Made by a program: the position numbers and the translations under genes. DNA of 64,000 nt from Streptantibioticus cattleyicolor NRRL 8057 = DSM 46488 (GTDB lineage: Bacteria > Actinomycetota > Actinomycetes > Streptomycetales > Streptomycetaceae). The stretch lies in NCBI RefSeq assembly GCF_000240165.1, contig NC_017586.1, positions 5,035,228 to 5,099,227 of the forward strand, written 5' to 3'. This document shows positions 43,071 through 50,654 of this stretch, in pieces (the stretch's first letter is position 1; each line of letters begins with the position of its first letter). The notes under the pieces are model-generated. The model worked only from the letters and a program-made list of their open reading frames with translations. It did no database searches and was not told the DNA's origin.

Positions 43071-44594
43071 TCAGCCTCCCTGCGGCCGGGCGTCCGGCGG
43101 GGTCCCGTTGCGTGACGACACCGCGACCGTATGCACCGAGCCGTCCTTGTTCAACTCGACGATGGGGATCGCCTTGTTCACCGGGTTGCCGTCCGGGTCG
43201 AGGGATATCAGCCCGCTGGCGCCGGAGACGGCCTTCACGCCGGTCAGCGCCGGCAGCATCTGGATGACGTCCTGGCCCCTGACCCGGTTGGGGCCGGAGG
43301 GGCCCTGGGCGGCGTAGCGGATCGCGGTCACCGCGGTGAGCACGGCGTCGTACCCGGTGATCGCCTGGCCGTCGTCGAGCGGTTCGTGCGGGAACGCGGC
43401 CGGGAAGCGCCCGCCGGACTGGAACGGGGCGATCGCGGTGCTGTTGAAGCTCTGCGGGCGCTTGGTCCACGCCTCGGGGTGGGCGAGCCCGGTGTAGACC
43501 AGCCGGATGTTCCCCAGCCGCAGCGCGTCCTTGACCTCGTCGATCCCGGCCGACCGCTCCACCAGTGAGGCGTCGTCCCCGGAGAGCACGGTCAGCGGCT
43601 GGTCGGCGCACTGCCGTCCGGCCAGCGGCGACAGGAACTTCGGCAGGTCCACCCCGCGCCCGGCGTAGAAGATCACCTGCGGCTTCTCCAGGCACACGTT
43701 GGCCATCGCCTGGGTGAAGTAGGTGGCCACGTCCGACTTGGAGGAGTCGTAGACCATCGGCTGCGAGACCAGGTCACCGGGCGGGTAGCTGGCCCGGAAG
43801 GAGTCGGCCAGGGTGCGGGTGTACAGGTCGTCCGAGCGGCGGTCCTGCACCAGCAGCACCTTGGCCCCCGGATGCGAGGAGCGCAGGTACGTCGCCGCCG
43901 CGGCGGCCTCGTCGGAGTTGGCCGGGACCACCCGGGCCAGCCCCTGCAGCCCGGTCAGGTCGTTGGAGGTGAGCACTGAGCCGAAGGTGGCCAGGTCGTG
44001 GCCGATCAGCTCCTTGATGGTGGCCCTGGTGGCCGACGTGCTGGTGCCCAGCCCCGCCACGGCCACGATGTGGTCCGGGCCGATGCGCTCCTCGATGCGG
44101 CGCAGGGTGAACGCCCGGGCGTCGTCGGAGCCGCCGGAGTGGGCCAGCAGCAGCCGGATCTTGGGCGCGTCCCCGTGGGTGTGGGTGTTGTTGGCTACCC
44201 ACTGGGCGGTGTAGGCCCCCTCCAGCTCGTGCCGGATGGAGTCGGTCGTCGTGGTGCCGCCCTCCCCGGGCACCATGGAGGCCAGGTAGACCACGCTCAC
44301 CCACGAGTCGCCGCCGCCCTTGGCGACCCGCTCGTTCTCCTGCCGGACCAGGTCCGACAGATGGGCCAGGTCCGGCGAGAAGGCGTACGAGCCGTCGGTG
44401 ACCCCCACGCACTCGTGGTCCGGGCCGTGCTTCTCCACCCCGCTCACCCCGCACCCGACCGACGGCCGGACGACCCAGTACACCCCGGCCGCCACCAGCA
44501 CCACGGCCACCACCAGCGCCGCCACCCGCCACGGGCGCTGCCACCAGCGGCGCGGCGGATCCCAGGTGGGCCCGGGCCCGTTCGCTGCGCTCAT
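43071..44594 (-). CDS. Membrane-anchored Venus-flytrap (branched-chain-type) binding protein
   Basis: 507 residues. A short proline/tryptophan-rich cytoplasmic start, one membrane helix (about residues 23-43, RVAALVVAVVLVAAGVYWVV) and a large outer domain of the periplasmic-binding-protein type I (Leu/Ile/Val-receptor) fold: RLLLAHSGGSDDARAF, DHIVAVAGLGTSTSATRATI, AKVLLVQDRRSDDLYTRTLA, TGYDAVLTAVTAIRYAAQGP. It has no lipobox, and no ABC permease or ATPase is nearby, so it looks like a receptor and not a transport subunit. It lies 25 bases after the NTPase gene and two bases before treZ. Ligand unknown. Confidence 0.75.
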   Translation of the reverse strand: MSAANGPGPTWDPPRRWWQRPWRVAALVVAVVLVAAGVYWVVRPSVGCGVSGVEKHGPDHECVGVTDGSYAFSPDLAHLSDLVRQENERVAKGGGDSWVSVVYLASMVPGEGGTTTTDSIRHELEGAYTAQWVANNTHTHGDAPKIRLLLAHSGGSDDARAFTLRRIEERIGPDHIVAVAGLGTSTSATRATIKELIGHDLATFGSVLTSNDLTGLQGLARVVPANSDEAAAAATYLRSSHPGAKVLLVQDRRSDDLYTRTLADSFRASYPPGDLVSQPMVYDSSKSDVATYFTQAMANVCLEKPQVIFYAGRGVDLPKFLSPLAGRQCADQPLTVLSGDDASLVERSAGIDEVKDALRLGNIRLVYTGLAHPEAWTKRPQSFNSTAIAPFQSGGRFPAAFPHEPLDDGQAITGYDAVLTAVTAIRYAAQGPSGPNRVRGQDVIQMLPALTGVKAVSGASGLISLDPDGNPVNKAIPIVELNKDGSVHTVAVSSRNGTPPDARPQGG

Positions 44595-44619
44595 CGCCGA
44601 AGACCTCCCTGGTCGCGGA

Positions 44620-46740
44620 TCAGTCGGTGCGGGTCTCGTAGCGGGCCGCCTCCGAACGCAGCACCGCGCCGTTGGCGTCGGCGTGCAGGGCCAGGTCACG
44701 GAAGGCGGCGCTGATGGTGAAGTTGAGCTCCGGACGGGCACTGGGCAGCCGGTTGCGCGGATCGGCCGCCAGCCACAACGAGGTCACCAGCAGCGCCAGT
44801 GAACGCCGCTCGGCGTACGCCCGCGGGGCCAGCTCCCGGGTGAGCACGTCGGCCCGGTGCGAGGCGGGCATCGTCACGTCCACCGGGTCGCGCATCGGGG
44901 CCGCGGTGACCGCGTACAGCTCGTACAGCCACGCCTCGGTGGGCAGTGTGGTCAGGCCGGCGGCGAGCCCGGCGACCACCTGGTCGACCTCGCCGAGCGC
45001 CAGCTGGTGGTAGTGGGCGCCCAGCCGGCCGCCGGGACGCCCCGCGTGCCAGTCGCGCAGCCGGGTGTGGGCGGCTGTCCAGTCCGGGTACGGGCCCGCC
45101 GCCTCGCGGCCGGCCAGCTCGCGCAGGAGCACCAGCCACAGCCACGGCTGGAACACCGGGGAGTCCGGCAGCGGCTCGGGGTGGGCGGCCGGGCCCTCGC
45201 GCGGCAGGTAGCCCGAGCCCCGGCCGCCCCGGGTGCCGGCGTCCTCGTGCAGCGGGCTCACCGTCCACAGCCGCTCCGCCGCCTCCTCCAGCAGCGTGTC
45301 GCGTACCCGGGGCGTGAACCCCTCCAGCAGGCCGGAGTTGACGGCGGACTCCAGATCGCGGGCGGCGGCGCAGGTGACCAGGGCGGCCAGTTGCTCGGCC
45401 GTCATGTCCTGGAAGAGGTAGGCCAGCGCCTCCTGGCTCAAGGTGAGCTCGGGGCGCGGCCCGTCGCCCTCGTCCGCCTCCTCCCGCCGGCCGGGCGGCC
45501 GGGCGTCCAGGACGGCACGCAGCAGCTCGTCCGCGTCCGGCCGGTCGATCATCCGCGCCGCCGCCTGGTGCATCCGCAGCACGCTCCACGGATGCCCGTA
45601 GGTCAGCCGGTGCACCAGAGGGGTGGCCTCCGGCAGCCGGGGCGCCACCGAGGCACCCAACTGGGAGACCTGACTGGCCGTCAGCTCCGGCAGCCGCACC
45701 GGATACCACCACCACGAGCGGTCGGCCGGCGACTGCGGCACCGCCGCCCGCCAGTCGGCGTACCCCACCTGGTCACCGCCGCGGATGCGCAGCCCGGCCG
45801 GGCCCGGGTCGAACGGACCGGGCACCGCCCGCGCGGTGGAGGAGGCGACCACCATCAGCAGCGGATCGCAGCCGCCGCCCGCCCGCAGCCGCAGCGACTC
45901 GCGCAGCTCCAGCAGCAGCCGCACGAACCGGGTGCCCCCGCCGTGGTCGATGTTGTCCAGCACCACCAGGCAGTTGCGGTCGCCGGACGGGCCGCCGCGA
46001 CCGGTGTAGGCGGCCCGCAGATCGGCCAGGAACGCCTCGCACAGCAGCCGGTCCACCCGCTCCTGGTCGGCCGGGTCCTCGCTGCGGCTGCGCTCGTTGA
46101 GCTCCACCAGGGTCTCCAGCGGGCCGCGCGGGCTGTCCAGCCCGTACCAGTCGAGCCCGGCGCCGGCGATCCGTTGCACCAGTCGCGGGCCCACCCCGCG
46201 CAGCAGCAGCGCCGCCATCAACCCGGCTCCGGGAACCGGGATCACCCCCAGGTCGTTGAGGAGTCCGACGGCCTCGGACATCGCGTCGGCGGCCGGCCCC
46301 GCGCTGCGCCGACGGGCCGACCGCATCGCCTTGTTGAGCGCGTGCTTGGCCTGCTCGGGGCTGTTGACGTCCAGCCGCAGCTCCGGGTCGACGGCCACCA
46401 GACCGTGGGTGAGCCGGGGAAACCGCGGCCCGCCGCCCGACCGCCCGCCCATCGACAGCCGGAACGCCAGCCGCGCCGCCACCTCGTGCGGACGCAACGA
46501 GGCGGCGGCGAAGTCGAAACCGGCGTGCGGCGCCGTGGACGCCCGGTGTGCCAGATACCCCAGCACCGCCGTCTTGCCGCTGCCGTGCCGCCCGAGCAGC
46601 GCGATCACCGGAAGGTCGCGGTCGGGCCGACGGCCGTCACCCAAGCGGTCGCCCCGGCCGTCCCGGCGGCGCACCCAGCAGTCGTGTACCAGGTCCTCGA
46701 TGGGCTCGATCCCCAGCGGGCGGGCGGGCACGTCGGGCAC
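44620..46740 (-). CDS. Large P-loop NTPase (STAND/AAA-like), partner of the receptor gene
   Basis: 706 residues. Walker A G50-RHGSGKT-A (LLGRHGSGKTAVLGYLAH) and Walker B NCLVVLDNIDHGGGTRFV (about 256-273) frame an insert with a hydrophobic stretch LGVIPVPGAGLMAALLL (about 164-180) that could touch the membrane. A winged-helix-like region near residue 430 (LTLSQEALAYLFQDMTAEQL) and a mainly helical C-terminal half (DWHAGRPGGRLGAHYHQLAL) follow. The order resembles signalling NTPases, without named effector domain. GTG 46740 follows AAGGGGG by 9 bases. First gene of an NTPase-receptor-treZ unit, divergent from the FHA gene. Confidence 0.65.
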   Translation of the reverse strand: MPDVPARPLGIEPIEDLVHDCWVRRRDGRGDRLGDGRRPDRDLPVIALLGRHGSGKTAVLGYLAHRASTAPHAGFDFAAASLRPHEVAARLAFRLSMGGRSGGGPRFPRLTHGLVAVDPELRLDVNSPEQAKHALNKAMRSARRRSAGPAADAMSEAVGLLNDLGVIPVPGAGLMAALLLRGVGPRLVQRIAGAGLDWYGLDSPRGPLETLVELNERSRSEDPADQERVDRLLCEAFLADLRAAYTGRGGPSGDRNCLVVLDNIDHGGGTRFVRLLLELRESLRLRAGGGCDPLLMVVASSTARAVPGPFDPGPAGLRIRGGDQVGYADWRAAVPQSPADRSWWWYPVRLPELTASQVSQLGASVAPRLPEATPLVHRLTYGHPWSVLRMHQAAARMIDRPDADELLRAVLDARPPGRREEADEGDGPRPELTLSQEALAYLFQDMTAEQLAALVTCAAARDLESAVNSGLLEGFTPRVRDTLLEEAAERLWTVSPLHEDAGTRGGRGSGYLPREGPAAHPEPLPDSPVFQPWLWLVLLRELAGREAAGPYPDWTAAHTRLRDWHAGRPGGRLGAHYHQLALGEVDQVVAGLAAGLTTLPTEAWLYELYAVTAAPMRDPVDVTMPASHRADVLTRELAPRAYAERRSLALLVTSLWLAADPRNRLPSARPELNFTISAAFRDLALHADANGAVLRSEAARYETRTD

Positions 46741-46983
46741 GGCGCTGATCCCCCTTCAGCTCCGGTGGCGCGGTGTACGCGGCGGACGGCACCGCACCCT
46801 CGGTGGTGCGGTGTGCGACGCCGGACGCCCATGGTGACACAAAGAACCTGTGGTGTACGCGCGTTGACGATGCCGTATGCGCTTCGACGCCATGCCGTGT
46901 CCATGCCCGTTCGGCCGCCGGACCGGCCCGTCCGGCGCCCGGGGCCGCTGGACACCCCGCCGGGCACCCCGGAGAATCGGTAC

Positions 46984-47562
46984 GTGACGTCACAGGAGTT
47001 CCGCACCGCCGAGGTACGGCTGTCGGATGCCGAACGCGAGCAGGCGATCGCCGTGCTCCGGGAACACGCGGCGCAGGGACGGCTGTCCCACGACACCTTC
47101 CTGACCCGGATGGAACTCGCCCTGCACGCCCGGGCCCGCGGCGACCTGACCGCCCTCGTCGCCGACCTGCCCGCCGAACCGCCCGCCCCCGCCCCCGTCC
47201 CGCCCGCGCCCGCCCCGCTCACCGGGGCGCTCGCCCGCACCGTGGCCGCCCTGTCCGCCCTGATGGGCCGGGTACGCGACGCCTGGCGCTTCGAACGGGT
47301 GCCGCGCCTGATGCTCCCCGAACCCGGCCCCTTCCCGCTGCGCATCGGCCGCGACTACGCCAACGGGCTGCGCATCGGCGACGACTCGGTCTCCCGCTGC
47401 CACGCCGAACTGCGCCAGGCCGACGGGGTCTGGCTGCTGCGCGACCTCGGCTCGATGAACGGCACCTGGATCAACGGCCGCCGCCTCACCGGCGAGGCCC
47501 CGGTCTCCCCCGGGGACGTGGTCACCTTCGGCCGGATCGGATACCGGCTCGCCGCACGCTGA
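46984..47562 (+). CDS. DUF1707 plus FHA domain protein
   Basis: 192 residues. An N-terminal DUF1707 domain (residues ~7-62: VRLSDAEREQAIAVLREHAA, GRLSHDTFLTRMELALHARA, DLTALVADLP) is joined by a proline linker and a basic helix to a C-terminal FHA domain (about 115-190: LRIGRDYANGLRIGDDSVSR, CHAEL, DLGSMNGTWING). FHA domains bind phosphothreonine, so it probably responds to a Ser/Thr kinase. The GTG at 46984 is the start. It is divergent from the NTPase gene (243-base gap with a 9-bp hairpin at 46790-46813) and convergent with the DUF402 gene. Confidence 0.85.
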   Translation: MTSQEFRTAEVRLSDAEREQAIAVLREHAAQGRLSHDTFLTRMELALHARARGDLTALVADLPAEPPAPAPVPPAPAPLTGALARTVAALSALMGRVRDAWRFERVPRLMLPEPGPFPLRIGRDYANGLRIGDDSVSRCHAELRQADGVWLLRDLGSMNGTWINGRRLTGEAPVSPGDVVTFGRIGYRLAAR

Positions 47563-47585
47563 ACTCTCCCGCGCCGAGGGCGGGT

Positions 47586-48110
47586 TCAGCCGCCGACGCG
47601 CTCCAGCCAGCCGCGGCAGGCCCCGCCGAACGGCCCGGTGCCGGCGCCGACCGCCTCCAGCAGCTCACCCGCCGTCCGCCGGGCCGCCTCCACCACCTCC
47701 GGCGGATACCCGTACCGCGCCTGGTGCTCGGCGAACTCGTGCTCGTCGTCCACGTACACCGTGCCGTCCCGCCGCCGGATCACGTCCAGATCGAGGTCGA
47801 CCATGCTCACCGTGGCCTCGCGCCACACCGGGACGGTGGTGATGTCGCAGTAGACCTCGATGTCGGTGGGGGGGGCGTTGAAGGTCGCCGTCCACCAGGC
47901 GTCGCGCGGGAAGAGCAGCGTGAAGGCGTGGTCGTAGGTGACCGGCGGCTCGTACCCGCGGCGGCCCTGCGAACCGGCCGGGGCACCGAGCCACACCCCG
48001 TGCTCGTCCTCACCCAGCCGTTCCAGGCCGGCGAAGTTCCAGTGCAGCGATCCGTCGTACTTGGTGTAGACGACGTGGCATCCGCCGTGCGCGGTGGGGG
48101 AGTCGTTCAT
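47586..48110 (-). CDS. DUF402 family protein (FomD-like hydrolase fold)
   Basis: 174 residues. The DUF402 core is visible: WNFAGLERLGEDEHGVWLGA, DAWWTATFNAP, and VYCDITTVPVWREATVSMVD followed by LDLDVIRRRDG and VYVDDEHEFAEHQARYGYP, containing the D-x-D and D-E pairs that bind metal in FomD and nucleoside-phosphate hydrolases of this family. Its ATG overlaps the treY stop (ATGA), so it is cotranslated with treY. Why a hydrolase of this type is tied to trehalose synthesis is unclear. Confidence 0.8.
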   Translation of the reverse strand: MNDSPTAHGGCHVVYTKYDGSLHWNFAGLERLGEDEHGVWLGAPAGSQGRRGYEPPVTYDHAFTLLFPRDAWWTATFNAPPTDIEVYCDITTVPVWREATVSMVDLDLDVIRRRDGTVYVDDEHEFAEHQARYGYPPEVVEAARRTAGELLEAVGAGTGPFGGACRGWLERVGG

Positions 48111-50551
48111 CGTGCCGACCCTAGTGGGCCGACCGCATCGGCCACCACACCGTCCCGGCACAACAGCGCCACCGGCAGATCGGCGAACAGCTCCTCCAGC
48201 GCCGCCTTGTCGGCCAGTTCGCGGCCGGTGAGCAGGTCCCGCCAGGTGCCCGGCGGCAGCTCCAGGCGGGTGCCGCGCCAGCCGCCCGCGCGTTCCAGCA
48301 GGGCGGGCAGTCGGGTCACCGCGGTGATGACGGCGCCGGCCCGGCAGAACGCCAGGCAGTGCGTTGCCGCCGGGCCGTCGGCGGTGAGGGGACGGTGGTC
48401 GCCGGCCGCGCCGAACCACTCCGGACGCCGTCGGCGCAGCCGCAGCGCGGTCGCCGTCAGCAGCAGCTTCTCCTCCGCCGCGTCGCGCGGCGCCCGTCCG
48501 GCGTCCAGCTCCGCCAGCACCTGGGGATGCATCCGCGGCGGACGCCGGTTGTCCGGGTCGACCAGCGCCGCGTAGGCGCTCTCGGTGCCCTGGTACAGGT
48601 CGGGCACGCCGGGCATGGTCAGGTGGAGCGCGGCGGCGCCGAGGCTGTTGGCGCGGGCGTAACCGGCGGTGCGCTCGGTGAAGCGGGCCAGCAGCGGACG
48701 GCCGGCCCCGCACGGGCCGCGCTCCACGAATTCGGTCAGCGCCCGCTCGTAGTCCTCGTCCGGCTCGGTCCAGCTGGTGCGCAGCTTCGCCTCCCGGGCC
48801 GCCTTCAGCACCGCCGGCACCAGCCGCCGCGGGTCCGGATCCGCCAGGCCCAGCGCGCTCTGCCACGCCACGTAGCCGATCTGGCGGTCCGGCGGGGCCG
48901 GCGCGACCTCGGTCAGCTGGTCCAGCAACTCCCGCCAGCGCTCGGGCAGTTCGGTGAGGACCGCCAGCCGGGCGCGGACCTCGGCGCTGCGCTTGGTGTC
49001 GTGCGTGGAGAGCACCGTGCCGGTGTACGGCCAGTCCCGCAGCAGCCGGGCGCAGAACGCGTGGAACCCCTCCGGCGTCACCCCCGGCGACCCCGGCGTG
49101 CCGCCCACCTCGGCCGGCGCCAGCAGCGGTACGTACCGGTAGAACGCGGTGTCCTCCTCGGCCTTGGCGTGCAGCGCCGAGGCCACCTGGGCGAACCGGG
49201 TGGCGAAGTCGGCCACGTCCGCCCGCGCCGCGGCACCGCCGGCCGGCCGGCGCAGCGCCAGGTCACGCACCACGTCCACCGCGTGCGCCTCCTCCGGCAC
49301 GGTGAACGCCCGGCGGGCCCCGGTGGCCGCCTCGGCGAGCATCGGAGCGGCGCGCTCGGAGTCCGGGTACGGGCGGTAGACCGGCAGCCGGACGAGCAGT
49401 TCGCGGATGGCGGCGCGCAGCGCCCACGGCGCGTGGTCGGCGAGGGCCGGGTCGGCCGCGCAGATCCGGTCGGCGGTGCGGCCCAGCCGTTCCACCTCGG
49501 CGGCCAGGTCGTGGCCGACCACCTGGCGGGCGGCGCGGTGCGCGGTCTGCGTCCACCGGCCGCCGAGGTCGTCGGCGACCCCGGTGAAGTCCCGGTAGAT
49601 CTCGGCGACCCGGGCCGCGCCGGCCGGGTCGGTGAAGACCCCGTCGATGTGGCGCAGCGCGTCGTACCCGGTGGTGCCGGCGCAACTGAAGTCCTCCGGC
49701 AGCCGTTCCGGGCCGCACAGGATCTTCTCCACCACCGTCCACCGCCCGCCGGTGGCCTCGTCCAGCCGCCGCAGATAGCCGGCCGGGTCGGCGAGGCCGT
49801 CCGGGTGGTCCACGCGCAGCCCGTCGGCGACCCCCTCGCGCAGCAGCCGCAGCACCGTGCCGTGGGTCGCCGCGAAGACGTCGGGCTCCTCCACCCGCAC
49901 CGCGATCAGCTCGGCGATGGTGAAGAAGCGGCGGTAGTTCAGCTCGGTACGGGCCAGCCGCCACCAGGCGAGCCGGTAGTGCTGGGCGGCGAGCAGCTCG
50001 GGCAGCGGCAGGTGTCCGGTGCCCGGGCGCAGCGGGAAGGCGTGCTCGTGGTAGCGCAGCTCACCGCCGTCCACCCGCAGCGCGGGCAGCTCGTCGGCGA
50101 GCCGGCCGCCGAGCACCGGCAGCAGCACCCGGCCGCCCCCGGCCGCCCAGTCGATGTCGAACCAGTGCGCGAACCGGCTGGCCGGACCGTCCCGCAGCAC
50201 CTCCCACAACGCCCGGTTGAGCCGCTGCGGGACCGGCACCGCCATGTGGTTGGGCACCACGTCCAGCACCAGCCCCATGCCGTGCGCCCGGGCGGTGCGC
50301 GACAGTGAGCGCAGCCCCTCCTCGCCACCCAGCTCCGCCCGCACCCGGTCGTGGTCGGTGACGTCGTAGCCGTGGGTGGAGCCGGGGACGGCCTCCAGCA
50401 CCGGGGACAGGTGCAGATGGGAGACGCCCAGCGCGGCCAGGTAGGGCACGGCCGCCTCGGCGGCGGAGAACGGGAAGCCGGGCTGGAGCTGGAGCCGGTA
50501 GGTGGCGGTCGGCGGCGGGACGCTCTCCTGGGCTGGCGGCACGGGGGTCAT
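48107..50551 (-). CDS. treY: Malto-oligosyltrehalose synthase
   Basis: 814 residues, a GH13 enzyme that turns the reducing-end alpha-1,4 bond of maltooligosaccharides into an alpha,alpha-1,1 bond. TATYRLQLQPGFPFSAAEAA starts the barrel; LSPVLEAVPGSTHGYDVTDH, GLVLDVVPNHMAVP, nucleophile region DGLRVDHPDGLADP, VVEKILCGPERLPE and the late LSTHDTKRSAEVRARL are diagnostic. It works with TreZ, encoded 5 kb downstream. It follows glgX by 103 bases on the same strand and overlaps the DUF402 gene by four bases. Confidence 0.94.
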   Translation of the reverse strand: MTPVPPAQESVPPPTATYRLQLQPGFPFSAAEAAVPYLAALGVSHLHLSPVLEAVPGSTHGYDVTDHDRVRAELGGEEGLRSLSRTARAHGMGLVLDVVPNHMAVPVPQRLNRALWEVLRDGPASRFAHWFDIDWAAGGGRVLLPVLGGRLADELPALRVDGGELRYHEHAFPLRPGTGHLPLPELLAAQHYRLAWWRLARTELNYRRFFTIAELIAVRVEEPDVFAATHGTVLRLLREGVADGLRVDHPDGLADPAGYLRRLDEATGGRWTVVEKILCGPERLPEDFSCAGTTGYDALRHIDGVFTDPAGAARVAEIYRDFTGVADDLGGRWTQTAHRAARQVVGHDLAAEVERLGRTADRICAADPALADHAPWALRAAIRELLVRLPVYRPYPDSERAAPMLAEAATGARRAFTVPEEAHAVDVVRDLALRRPAGGAAARADVADFATRFAQVASALHAKAEEDTAFYRYVPLLAPAEVGGTPGSPGVTPEGFHAFCARLLRDWPYTGTVLSTHDTKRSAEVRARLAVLTELPERWRELLDQLTEVAPAPPDRQIGYVAWQSALGLADPDPRRLVPAVLKAAREAKLRTSWTEPDEDYERALTEFVERGPCGAGRPLLARFTERTAGYARANSLGAAALHLTMPGVPDLYQGTESAYAALVDPDNRRPPRMHPQVLAELDAGRAPRDAAEEKLLLTATALRLRRRRPEWFGAAGDHRPLTADGPAATHCLAFCRAGAVITAVTRLPALLERAGGWRGTRLELPPGTWRDLLTGRELADKAALEELFADLPVALLCRDGVVADAVGPLGSAR

Positions 50552-50654
50552 ACCAGTCCCCTACCCGCGCGGCGGCCCGGTAGTGGGGGGATTCACCCGG
50601 CCGCCGGTAGGGCCCGGCCCGCGCCGCCGTACGCGGCAGGACGGAGCCGCCGTG

